From: UBA11524 sp964464815
Lineage (GTDB): Bacteria > Bacillota > Clostridia > Christensenellales > Aristaeellaceae
NCBI GenBank assembly: GCA_964464815.1
Contig: CAYXHF010000001.1
Coordinates: 62,001-126,000, forward strand
Length of the DNA stretch: 64,000 nucleotides
Direction: 5' to 3'
The notes below the pieces were generated by a model. The model saw only the letters and a program-made list of their open reading frames with translations, searched no databases and was not told the origin of the DNA. This document shows, one piece after another, positions 48,942 to 57,249 of this stretch (positions are counted from its first letter, which is position 1; each line of letters starts with the position of its first letter). Position numbers and translations under genes: made by a program.

Positions 48942-50354
48942 ATGCGGAAGCTTCGTTCAGCGGTGGCGCTGTTGCTTATATGGCTGCTGACGTGGTCTTG
49001 CGCCATTGCGGAGGTGCCGCTGCTTCAGCAGGCCACCGACTGGGATTTGTCGGACACGCCGGTGGAGGTGACGCTCTCGGCAAGCCTTCAGGCGCATATG
49101 CCGTTTGATGAAAATCGTCTGGCGATGCTGCGGGAGGTGCTGGAACCGCTGTCCCTGTCACTGTATGCGTATCAGGACGAAAGTGCCGTGTCCATCTTGA
49201 TGAACGGTGCGTCGATTCTGTCGCTCTCCCAAAAGGGCAACGAGGCGCAGATTTCCTGCGTGCCAGGCGTGTCCTACACGGCGCAGGGACAGGATGTGCT
49301 GTCCCTGATGCTGGCCAGTGATGTGACGACGGGCAGCTTTGAAGCGCTGGATGGCACATACGAGCAGTGGCTGGATGACGGCTGGGTGGTGCTGACGGGC
49401 TTGCTGGAGCCCTTTGCAGAATACGGCAATCGCAAGAGCGTCAAGACAACGGTCAAGGATATGGGTTTGGCGCGTTCCTGCACGGATTACAGCGTACCCA
49501 AGAGCAAGCTGGAGCAGATGCAGCAGACGCTGCTGAACCTGTGTCCGGAAGGCGATTTGCACGCTTTGCTGGCGTCGCTGACCTTCTCCGGCGTGCAGAA
49601 GCTGCGCGTCTATCGCACGGAGGACAATGTACCTCTGCGCATGGAGTACAACGGCGTCTGCGGTGTGAACGGCAAGCTGCGCACGGTGAAGCTTGTCTGG
49701 CGCATGAAGCGCGAAAGCGACGAGATGCGCGACGAAATCACCCTGACCTCGCCGGCAAAATCCGGTACGGACAAGAACACCCTCAGCTTTACGCGTGTGG
49801 TGACGCTGGGAAAGAGCAACATCACGGTCAAGGGCGACTACTCCTACAAGGTGACGGCGAACAAGCAGACCTCCCTGACGGAGGCGACGTTTGAACTGAC
49901 CAACATCTTTTCACCAGAAGCCGATGAATTGACCGGCCACGTGGTCATCAAGCGCCAGCCGGACACGTCGGAAAAGGCAAAGACAACCACGACCATTTCG
50001 CCCAGCCTGCATTTGAGCGGCACATCGGATGATCCGCGTGTGCAGGGCAGCATTGCCTATGAACAGCAAAACAACATCGGCGTGACCGAGGCGGGTGAAA
50101 TCAGCATCCTGCTTCAACGGGCGGAAGGATCGCCGTGGACGGAGCAAATGGCGCTGGTGGACCTGTCGAAGCTGGATGCACCGGCGCTCCGGGCGCAGCA
50201 GAGCCAAATTGCCAGTGCGTTCACGATTGCGATTGTGCGTCCGCTGATTCAGACGCTGGGTGCAGAAAAGGCATCGTATTTCTTCCAGGACATGTCGGCA
50301 GAGGAAGTGGCCGCCATCATGGCGATTGCCGATTCCGCTGTGGAGCTGGAATAA
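48942..50354 (+). CDS. Secreted protein of unknown function, copy 1
   Basis: The 470-residue protein has a clear signal peptide (MRKLRSAVALLLIWLLTWSC, then AIAEV). No lipobox is positioned as in a lipoprotein, though a Cys precedes the cleavage site. The mature part is mainly beta-strands (LRVYRTEDNVPLRMEYNGVC; paired Thr/Lys-rich strands) and lacks catalytic motifs that I recognise. It resembles the next protein in size, signal peptide and strand layout, so the two may be distant paralogues. The start one base after the dusB stop is preferred over an ATG at 48930. Function unknown; an envelope role is inferred. Confidence 0.65.
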   Translation: MRKLRSAVALLLIWLLTWSCAIAEVPLLQQATDWDLSDTPVEVTLSASLQAHMPFDENRLAMLREVLEPLSLSLYAYQDESAVSILMNGASILSLSQKGNEAQISCVPGVSYTAQGQDVLSLMLASDVTTGSFEALDGTYEQWLDDGWVVLTGLLEPFAEYGNRKSVKTTVKDMGLARSCTDYSVPKSKLEQMQQTLLNLCPEGDLHALLASLTFSGVQKLRVYRTEDNVPLRMEYNGVCGVNGKLRTVKLVWRMKRESDEMRDEITLTSPAKSGTDKNTLSFTRVVTLGKSNITVKGDYSYKVTANKQTSLTEATFELTNIFSPEADELTGHVVIKRQPDTSEKAKTTTTISPSLHLSGTSDDPRVQGSIAYEQQNNIGVTEAGEISILLQRAEGSPWTEQMALVDLSKLDAPALRAQQSQIASAFTIAIVRPLIQTLGAEKASYFFQDMSAEEVAAIMAIADSAVELE

Positions 50355-50414
50355 AGGAAAACAGCCACCTTGGGGCGTGTATCCTTTCATTTGAACAACA
50401 AGGAGGACAATCCC

Positions 50415-51902
50415 ATGCTGAAACGGTTTCTGGCGGTGCTGCTTTGTGCGGCAATGCTGATGACAACGGCTTTCGCGGCGAAGGAAGACGAATACACCCT
50501 TCCCGAGCTGTTCTACCAGCACTTTGTGGTGCAGGATTATCCCATCCGCGGCTCAATGGCACTGACGGCATCAGGAACGGCCTCCTGGCTGGATTTGCTG
50601 CTGCCCTGGACGGCCTCGACGCTGCATCTTCGCCTGCTGAATCTGGAAAACAGCGATGATTTCCAGTACCAGCTGTATGCCGAGGATGCTCAGGGCAACC
50701 AGAAGGCGCTGACGCAGCTGTATCGCCAAAATGACGCGCTGTTTCTGCGCTCTGACCTGCTGCCCGATACGCTGCTGACGCTGCCGATTGGTGGCGATTT
50801 GCTGGGCACACTGCTGGGTGAGACGGAGCAGGGCAATGATTCCTTCTACAGCGTGGTGCTGGGCATTGTCAACCAGCCTGATATGATTTGGGAGAGTGTC
50901 TGGGTGCCGGTGTTGGAATCCTACCTGAATGATATGGAGCTGTGGCTGGCTGACTACGCCGCAGAACCCACGATGACGGGCGATACCGGCGATATGACGG
51001 TGCAGATTAGCTATGTCATTCCGGCGGAGGCTGTCAAGCAGCAGGCCAAGGAAATCTGGCATCAGGTGCTCTTTGATGAGAACCTGCTGTCCCTTCTGCG
51101 TCCCTTGATGACGCAGGAGCAGCAGAATGTGTACCTGAACAGCGCCATGACGTATTTCTATGACTACTGCATCGACCTGCTGCCGATGGAAGGCGATTTG
51201 CGTCTGTCGCGCACGATGTCTGCCCGTGGTGAAACGCTGGGCGTGAGCGTAGCGTTGCCGCTGCCGGAAAACACGTGGGGCTTCACTAACCTGACCTTCC
51301 GTCAGGACGAAAACGGCTTGACGCTGATGCTCCTCAATCCGGAGCGCACCCTGACGCTGACCGCACAGCAGCAAAGCGACGCGGAGAACGAAACCTGGAC
51401 GGGCATGCTCACCAGCGTTCCGGCTGCCGGTCAGGATGAAAAGCTGCTGATGGCAAACTATCAGTTCACGCGCAAGCACACCACCAGCATGGACAGCGAC
51501 GGCACGCGCCACGACGACACGGCCTGGATGCTGACGTTTGCGCCTGCTGACGAGGATGCAGAGAACGAGCAGTATCTCCACTTCGAGCCAGTCGAGGCCG
51601 CGCTGACCACGGCGTTCATCCGCGAAAACAAGGATAGCGCACCGGTGCGCCTGAACGTGACCGCCTCCCTGCACATGGCAGAAGCGGATGTGGGCCTCAA
51701 GATGGCCCTGCGCACGACGAACCGCTGGAATGCACTGATTCTGCCCACAAGCGGTGCGGAGAACGTGCTGACGATGGACGCGGCGCGTGCGGTGAATCTG
51801 CTCACCACGGCACTGAGCAACACCATCAGCATCATGACGAGCCTGACGCCCGATGCCACGACGCAGACGGTGACGAACAGTGACTTGCCGGTGGCACAGT
51901 AA
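50415..51902 (+). CDS. Secreted protein of unknown function, copy 2
   Basis: The 495-residue protein has the signal peptide MLKRFLAVLLCAAMLMTTAF followed by AAKEDEY. The mature region has alternating strands and one helical segment (about 180-250), and ends in a Thr/Ser-rich tail with a helix (RAVNLLTTALSNTISIMTSL). AAGGAGG lies 8 bases before the ATG. It follows copy 1 by 60 bases and shares its general plan. No family is recognised. A strong terminator follows. Confidence 0.65.
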   Translation: MLKRFLAVLLCAAMLMTTAFAAKEDEYTLPELFYQHFVVQDYPIRGSMALTASGTASWLDLLLPWTASTLHLRLLNLENSDDFQYQLYAEDAQGNQKALTQLYRQNDALFLRSDLLPDTLLTLPIGGDLLGTLLGETEQGNDSFYSVVLGIVNQPDMIWESVWVPVLESYLNDMELWLADYAAEPTMTGDTGDMTVQISYVIPAEAVKQQAKEIWHQVLFDENLLSLLRPLMTQEQQNVYLNSAMTYFYDYCIDLLPMEGDLRLSRTMSARGETLGVSVALPLPENTWGFTNLTFRQDENGLTLMLLNPERTLTLTAQQQSDAENETWTGMLTSVPAAGQDEKLLMANYQFTRKHTTSMDSDGTRHDDTAWMLTFAPADEDAENEQYLHFEPVEAALTTAFIRENKDSAPVRLNVTASLHMAEADVGLKMALRTTNRWNALILPTSGAENVLTMDAARAVNLLTTALSNTISIMTSLTPDATTQTVTNSDLPVAQ

Positions 51903-51914
51903 TTCAAGGTATAC

Positions 51915-51965
51915 AAACACCCGGTGCTTCATCCTGATTTCAGGGAAGCACCGGGTGTTTTTTTG
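51915..51965. terminator. Bidirectional terminator
   Basis: AAACACCCGGTGCTT (51915-51929) pairs with AAGCACCGGGTGTTT (51946-51960) and is followed by further T. It separates the convergent secreted-protein and GtrA-like genes. Confidence 0.92.
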
Positions 51966-51973
51966 ATTGCAAA

Positions 51974-52495
51974 TTACGTTGCGGTTGTCTGCGGGAAAAT
52001 CCTGTGGTTGACAAAGAAGAAGACGATGGCTGAAATGACGCCGTTCCACACCAGCGTTCCCAGATTGTAAATCCAGTCCGGCACATACCTTGCGGCCAGC
52101 GCCACCCATGCACAATTGATGGAATTCACCAGACACGTGACAAAGCAGAAGGCCAGGGTGTACAGCACAATCTGACGGCCTACATGCCCCTGTGCGTGGA
52201 AAACAAACTTGCGCTGAAGCGGAAAGTTGATGCATTCGCCCACAATCATGGCAATCATGTAGGCGCACAGATAGGGCAGACCGCCATGCGCCGTGTCATA
52301 GCCGAAGATGTTCCAGCGGAAGGTTTCGCCAAGCAAGGTGACCTCCACACCCGGCCAGCCGAAATCGACCATGGGCAGGAAGGAGAACAGGCGCGGCAGA
52401 AAAAGCAGCAGGACATATTTGAGTACCGACACAATGCCGGACACAAGCAGATACAGGCCGCCTTCCTTGAGCAATCGGGATTTGGGAGACGCCAT
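51974..52495 (-). CDS. GtrA-like membrane protein
   Basis: The 173-residue protein has four transmembrane helices and resembles the GtrA family, small proteins thought to flip or support undecaprenyl-phosphate-linked sugars: GGLYLLVSGIVSVLKYVLL, then CINFPLQRKFVFHAQ (the typical N-F/W--RK-VF-F motif) and a final VNHRIF. The start at 52495 lies 8 bases after AAAGAG; ATG 52501 and GTG 52504 are less well placed. It is 12 bases downstream of the GH67 gene in the same operon, which is an unexpected pairing. Confidence 0.75.
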   Translation of the reverse strand: MASPKSRLLKEGGLYLLVSGIVSVLKYVLLLFLPRLFSFLPMVDFGWPGVEVTLLGETFRWNIFGYDTAHGGLPYLCAYMIAMIVGECINFPLQRKFVFHAQGHVGRQIVLYTLAFCFVTCLVNSINCAWVALAARYVPDWIYNLGTLVWNGVISAIVFFFVNHRIFPQTTAT

Positions 52496-52507
52496 AAGCA
52501 TCACTCT

Positions 52508-54358
52508 TTACGAATAGATTTTGCGCCCATGTCCATCCGCCACGCCCGACAGGCGATGGAAGAAGGTGTTGATGATGTCGCGCCATTCGCGGGCGTTGTG
52601 CAGCTGGCGCTGCATGCGCTCGGCAACAAGGGCGGCATCCTCCTCGGGCAGGGAGAGCGTGGTCAGCTCATTGGCCGTGCGCTCCACCCAGGCACAGCCC
52701 TCGAAATGATCGTCGTAGATGCGCTGAATCATCGTGCGGCCATCGCGCATGCGGTAGTCATAGGGCAGACGATGGAAGAACAGCAGCAGCTCGTCCGGAC
52801 AGGTGGAGAGGTTGGTGTAGCGCGCACAAATGGCCTCCGGGTACTGCAAGGCGTAGCCGGTGCCGTTTTCGGTGCGGTCAATGCCAATGGCGTTACGGTC
52901 GGCCTTGTGGTAGGTGCCCCATGCCTGATACTCATATCCATCCGGGCTCGGGCCGTAATGATGATTGGGCGATACCATCCAGCAGATGCCCAGCGGCGCG
53001 GTGTACTGCTCGTAGGCGTGGCGACTGCCCATCAGGATGTCCGTCAGCGTGTTTTCCTGCGCAATGGGCAGGGCGTAGGTCAGCTTGACCCATGCGTGGA
53101 TGATGTCCTCGGGCGTAGCCATATCGGGATTCCACGCCAGCAGACCATAGCCGAACAGATTCAGCGCGGCAAACGGATGACCTGTCATGCACCAATCGCG
53201 GCCGATGTTGGACACGGCGGCCATGGACATGATGTTGCGGCGCGGCAGATCGGCCATGACCTCCTGCCACATGCCCAGCATGGCGTAGATGTCAATCTGC
53301 TGGCCGGTGTATTCCTGCGCAAGCTGCCATTCCAGCGCCAGATTCGTCTTCGGCATGGCCAGCAGCGTGGGAGAAATCGGCTCACGCACCTGGAAGTCAA
53401 ACGGGCCGTTCTTGACCTGCAAAATAACGTTGTCATCGAACTGGCCGTCCAGATAGACGTAGTGTTCATAGGCAGCCTTGGGACGATCGGTCGTTTCGTC
53501 GCGCCAATCCTGCTGGCAGTTATACACAAAGCAGCGCCAGATAAGCATGCCGCCGTAGGGCTTGAGTGCACGGGCGAGCATATTCGCGCCTTCGGCGTGA
53601 TTGCGGCCATAGGTGAACGGCCCTGGACGATGCTCACTATCTGCCTTGACGAGGAAGCCTGCCAGGTCCGGAATCGCCGCATAGACCTCGGCAGCCTGAT
53701 GCTTCCACCATTCCTGCACGCGGGAATCCAGCGGGTCAGCGGTATCAATGCCGTGGCGCATGGGCTGCGCATAGTCAATGGAGACCATCAGGCGCACGCC
53801 AAAGGGACGGAAAATCGCCGCCAGCTTCGCCAGCTCCGGCAGATAATCCTCAATCAAGCGATGCGCCGGATCGTGGACGTTGACGTTGTTCACGCACAGC
53901 ACGTTCAGGCCGACAGAGGCAAGCATGCGCGCCAGCTGCCGCATGCGTTCCGGCTCATAGGAAAGCTTGCCGCCCTCGAAGAAGAGGCTGCGCCCTGCGT
54001 AGCCGCGTTCCACCGTACCATCGGCATTGTCCCAGCAGTTCACCATGCGCAGGGGATACTGCGGCGTGGCATGCAGCGTTTCGGCCACAGGCTTGCCGAT
54101 AGCAAGCGTCATCAGCAGCGCATACACGCCGTAGAGCAGCCCCGTGCTGCCGCCGGTGATGGTAATCTGCTGTGCATTGCGCGACAGATGATAGCCTTCC
54201 CCAAGTGCATCGTCCTGATGCAGGGTGACGGACAAATCGGGAGCGAGGGTCGGCAGCACCTGCTGCAATTCAAATGCGGCGATCTCGTGCGGTTGCTGGA
54301 GTGTTGCGGGAACATCTTGCGCCAGAAAGGGAAGCCAGGCGCGCCATTGCTTCGTCAT
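52508..54358 (-). CDS. GH67 alpha-glucuronidase
   Basis: GH67 enzymes remove (4-O-methyl)glucuronic acid from the ends of xylo-oligosaccharides, inside the cell. The 616-residue protein lacks a signal peptide. It shows the family pattern GYHLSRNAQQITITGGSTGL, the barrel core GLNVLCVNNVNV, GFLVKADSEHRPGPFTYGRNHAEGANMLA and WEVQ-like ALEWQLAQEYTGQ, and a C-terminal helical domain with HHYGPSPDGYEYQAWGTYHKAD. AGGAGG lies 10 bases before the ATG and a good promoter is visible. Together with the GH39 gene divergently encoded next to it, this indicates glucuronoxylan use. Confidence 0.92.
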   Translation of the reverse strand: MTKQWRAWLPFLAQDVPATLQQPHEIAAFELQQVLPTLAPDLSVTLHQDDALGEGYHLSRNAQQITITGGSTGLLYGVYALLMTLAIGKPVAETLHATPQYPLRMVNCWDNADGTVERGYAGRSLFFEGGKLSYEPERMRQLARMLASVGLNVLCVNNVNVHDPAHRLIEDYLPELAKLAAIFRPFGVRLMVSIDYAQPMRHGIDTADPLDSRVQEWWKHQAAEVYAAIPDLAGFLVKADSEHRPGPFTYGRNHAEGANMLARALKPYGGMLIWRCFVYNCQQDWRDETTDRPKAAYEHYVYLDGQFDDNVILQVKNGPFDFQVREPISPTLLAMPKTNLALEWQLAQEYTGQQIDIYAMLGMWQEVMADLPRRNIMSMAAVSNIGRDWCMTGHPFAALNLFGYGLLAWNPDMATPEDIIHAWVKLTYALPIAQENTLTDILMGSRHAYEQYTAPLGICWMVSPNHHYGPSPDGYEYQAWGTYHKADRNAIGIDRTENGTGYALQYPEAICARYTNLSTCPDELLLFFHRLPYDYRMRDGRTMIQRIYDDHFEGCAWVERTANELTTLSLPEEDAALVAERMQRQLHNAREWRDIINTFFHRLSGVADGHGRKIYS

Positions 54359-54392
54359 AAACAGGAAACCTCCTGTGAAAAATTTTAAATTG

Positions 54393-54421
54393 ATTATAAC
54401 ATGTTTAGCATCTTTTCACAA
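54393..54421 (-). promoter_or_regulatory. Promoter of the GH67 gene
   Basis: On the minus strand TTGTGA (54416-54421) and TATAAT (54393-54398) have a 17-base spacer. The rest of the 212-base divergent gap holds an inverted repeat GCTGTCT/AGACAGC (54532-54551) close to the MBL gene; I see no confident plus-strand promoter. Confidence 0.65.
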
Positions 54422-54570
54422 GCAAAAAGCAATTATTGCGCAGAAATCAGCAATTGTTGAGGATGAATTACACAAAAAAAGAGAAATGAAAACAGGAAAA
54501 AGCGTCTCCTGTGTCGAATCACTCAAAGGCGGCTGTCTTTGGACAGACAGCAGGAAAGGATTGACGAACA

Positions 54571-55356
54571 ATGGCCTTTACAGTTCACGCGGTGCTTCCG
54601 GGCGTATGGCATATCAAGGATTGCATGGGGGTATGCATGACGCTGCTGGAAGGCGAGCATGCGGCCCTTCTGATTGACACAGGCTATGGCGTGGAGGACG
54701 TGGCGGAATTCATGTCCCACATGACCGACAAGCCCCTGGCCGTATTTCTGACGCACAATCATCACGACCATGCGCTGGGCGCGCGCTGCTTTCCGGAAAC
54801 GTATATGCTGGAGGCTGACCGCGAGGCATGGGGAGAATACACGGGCGAAAAGAAGCGCCGCGAGGTACTGACGCAGGCAATCGGCAAAAATCTGGCCGTG
54901 GATGAAAGCGTGTTCCTTGCGGGTGAGATTCCGATGCCGAAGGTGATGCAGCCGGGCGAAATCGACCTGGGCGGCCTGACGGCGGAAATTATCGAAGCGC
55001 CCGGTCATACGCCGGGTTCGGCGGTGGTGTATGTGCCAGAGCTGAAATTGCTGCTTTCCGGCGATGACTGGAATCCTTGCACGTGGCTCTTTTTCCCGCA
55101 GGCGCTGGGCATGAAGGAGTTCCGCAACACCATGCGCGGCGTGCAGCAATTGCCGTTTGAAAAGGTGCTTTGCTCGCACCGGGAACAGCTCTACGACCGT
55201 AACATGTTCGACGATTTCTTCAACGCCCTGACGGATGGCAACCTCCGTGCGGCAGAACCGGTGGATATTGGCGGGTATGAGAAGATTGATACCTGCCAGG
55301 CTTATCTGCCGCATGATCAGGTGTTTGTCTTTGACTGGGCAAAATCGGGATTGTAA
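54571..55356 (+). CDS. Metallo-beta-lactamase-fold hydrolase
   Basis: The 261-residue protein has the metal site LTHNHHDHALG (HxHxDH), EAPGHTPGSAVV with the next His, LLLSGDDWN with the bridging Asp, and a late CSHREQLY. It is of glyoxalase II/lactonase-like type. No signal peptide is present. It lies 15 bases before the GH39 gene and is divergent from GH67, so it may open a sugar lactone or act on a side-product of xylan breakdown; that is a guess from context. Confidence 0.85.
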   Translation: MAFTVHAVLPGVWHIKDCMGVCMTLLEGEHAALLIDTGYGVEDVAEFMSHMTDKPLAVFLTHNHHDHALGARCFPETYMLEADREAWGEYTGEKKRREVLTQAIGKNLAVDESVFLAGEIPMPKVMQPGEIDLGGLTAEIIEAPGHTPGSAVVYVPELKLLLSGDDWNPCTWLFFPQALGMKEFRNTMRGVQQLPFEKVLCSHREQLYDRNMFDDFFNALTDGNLRAAEPVDIGGYEKIDTCQAYLPHDQVFVFDWAKSGL

Positions 55357-55371
55357 GCGAAAGAAGGGATA

Positions 55372-56883
55372 ATGATGGCACAGCATATGATTCACGTGAC
55401 GGCAGATAGCCGTGCGGAGTTTGCCAATCACACAGCTTATTGTGTCGGCACGGGTCGCATGGGACTGGCGATGCAGCAGGAGTATCAGCAGCAGCTGGCG
55501 ATGACGCAGGCAGAATGCGCCTTCCAGCACATTCGCGGCCACGGCCTGTTCTGCGATGACATGGCGATTTATCAGCCCTACCAGACCAAGGATGGCGCAT
55601 GGCATGAGGGCTACAACTTCACCTACCTTGACCGCGTGATGGATGATTACCGCCGTCAGGGGCTTAAGCCGTTTCTGGAACTGGGCTTTATGCCGGACAA
55701 AATGGCCAGTGGCACGCAGACCATCTTCTACTGGAAGGGCAACGTGACGCCGCCGGCAGAGGATGCGAAGTGGGTGGCGCTGGTGCAGGCGACATTGCGC
55801 CATCTGGCAGAGCGCTACGGCAAGGAGGAAGTCTCCACGTGGCCGTGCGAGGTCTGGAATGAACCGAACCTGCCGGGCTTCTGGGAGAATGCGGATGAGG
55901 AGAAGTACCATCACCTCTACGCCGTGACGGTCAAGGCAGTCAAGGAGGTTCTGCCGGATATGCGCGTTGGCGGCCCGGCCATCTGCGGCGGCGCGACGTC
56001 GCTGGACTGGGTGCGCAACTTCCTGACCTTCTGCCGTGAGGAGCATCTGCCGGTGGACTTTGTGACGCGTCATGCCTACATGGGCGAAACGCCGGAGCAT
56101 CAGGGACGCTACCTCTACCACACGATGCGCAGCGTGGACAGCCTGATGGACGAAATGCAACAGACGCGCGACATCATTGACAGCTTCCCGGAATATCGCG
56201 GGATGGAAATGCACATTACGGAGTTCAACACGTCCTATCATCCGTTCTGTCCGATTCATGATACGAACCTGAATGCGGCGTACATGGCGGGTGTGCTGGC
56301 GCGTATGGGTGATGTGGCCGCATCGTACTCCTACTGGACGTTCGGGGATGTGTTTGAGGAGCAGGGTGTGCCGTCGCGTCCCTTCCATGGCGGCTTTGGC
56401 ATGATTGCCAACGGCTGCATTGCCAAGCCGACGCTGTGGACGTTTGCCTACTTTGCGAATTTGACGGGTACGCCGGTCTACCGGGATGAGCATGCGGTCA
56501 TTGTGCGCAAGGAAAACGGCGATTATCAGGGCGTGCTGTGGAATCTCTGCCGCGAAAAGCGGGAACAGGTCGAGGTGACCATCACCCTGCCGGGCGAAGG
56601 CGAATACACCTTGCTGACCGAAACCGTGGATGAACAGACGACCAATCCGCTCAAGGTTTGGCACGATTTGGGCGAGCCGGGCAGCCTGACGACGACACAG
56701 CTGGCGCTGCTTCGTCATGCGGGCGAGGCGCAGGTGCAGTCGGACATGGTGACGGCTGTTCAGGGTGAAGTGGCGGCCAAGGTGCTGCTGCGCGAAAACG
56801 CGGTGGTGCGCTTCACCATGTCTCCACGCAGGGAGCAGGGTGACTACGGATACGACTATACGTGGTATCAAACGCATGCCTGA
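55372..56883 (+). CDS. GH39 beta-xylosidase
   Basis: The 503-residue cytoplasmic protein is a GH39 (clan GH-A) enzyme: the acid/base Glu lies in CEVWNEPNLPGFW (about residue 163) and the nucleophile Glu in MHITEFNTSY (about 284). Further family patterns are RGHGLFCDDM, GLKPFLELGFMP and YSYWTFGDVFEEQG. A beta-sandwich C-terminal domain follows the barrel. It should cleave xylose from the non-reducing ends of xylo-oligosaccharides, next to GH67, which removes the glucuronic acid branch. A second ATG at 55375 is better spaced from AAGGG and may be the real start. Confidence 0.92.
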   Translation: MMAQHMIHVTADSRAEFANHTAYCVGTGRMGLAMQQEYQQQLAMTQAECAFQHIRGHGLFCDDMAIYQPYQTKDGAWHEGYNFTYLDRVMDDYRRQGLKPFLELGFMPDKMASGTQTIFYWKGNVTPPAEDAKWVALVQATLRHLAERYGKEEVSTWPCEVWNEPNLPGFWENADEEKYHHLYAVTVKAVKEVLPDMRVGGPAICGGATSLDWVRNFLTFCREEHLPVDFVTRHAYMGETPEHQGRYLYHTMRSVDSLMDEMQQTRDIIDSFPEYRGMEMHITEFNTSYHPFCPIHDTNLNAAYMAGVLARMGDVAASYSYWTFGDVFEEQGVPSRPFHGGFGMIANGCIAKPTLWTFAYFANLTGTPVYRDEHAVIVRKENGDYQGVLWNLCREKREQVEVTITLPGEGEYTLLTETVDEQTTNPLKVWHDLGEPGSLTTTQLALLRHAGEAQVQSDMVTAVQGEVAAKVLLRENAVVRFTMSPRREQGDYGYDYTWYQTHA

Positions 56884-56918
56884 TGCGCCTGGAGTGCGGA
56901 GAATCGTGAAATTGCCTC

Positions 56919-56948
56919 TTGACAAGCCAGTAGAAAAAAGGATATAAT
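56919..56948 (+). promoter_or_regulatory. Promoter of the metG T-box operon
   Basis: TTGACA (56919-56924) and TATAAT (56943-56948) have an 18-base spacer. The palindrome CTCATTGCAATGAG (56952-56965) lies at the expected start site. Confidence 0.8.
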
Positions 56949-56954
56949 ACACTC

Positions 56955-57205
56955 ATTGCAATGAGGGAAAGAGTACTGTGTGCGGACACGCCAAGAGAGC
57001 TGCGGTTTGGTGGAAAGCAGCCGGAATGCGCATGGGAAGATGGCTCCTGAGCATCACATGCCTGAAACAGCAGCGATGCAGGAAAGTAGGGCGTGGCGGG
57101 TCGCGCCGTTATCCGCAGGATAAGTGATAAATCAGGGTGGCAACGCGGATTTCAGAAGTATGCTCAGATCCGCCCCTCGGCAAATGACAGGGGCGGGTCT
57201 TTTTT
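56955..57205 (+). ncRNA. T-box riboswitch upstream of metG
   Basis: The 366-base gap before metG is a T-box leader that should sense uncharged tRNA-Met and let transcription proceed into metG. Visible parts are the 5' GAGGGAAAGAGTA element, the stem I AG-bulge/distal-loop region (CAAGAGAGCTGCGG, GGTGGAAAGCAGCC near 56993-57022), the pre-antiterminator GAAAGTAGGGC with CCGTTATCC (57081-57113), and the T-box itself, AGGGTGGCAACGCGG (57134-57148). The terminator stem GATCCGCCCCT/AGGGGCGGGTC (57167-57199) with six T follows. Several AUG triplets occur in stem I, but I could not fix the specifier position by eye. Confidence 0.9.
57167..57205 (+). terminator. T-box intrinsic terminator
   Basis: The 11-base stem (57167-57177 with 57189-57199, one G-U/mismatch) and its run of T are the off-state of the metG T-box. 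Confidence 0.9.
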
Positions 57206-57249
57206 GTATCCGTTTCCCGCAAAAAATCGGAAATTGGAGGATGACAACT

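Noticed and set aside
54523..56952. An 809-codon minus-strand frame opposite the MBL and GH39 genes.
   Set aside because: The His/Arg/Gln-rich translation has no family features, and both plus-strand genes have full catalytic motifs.
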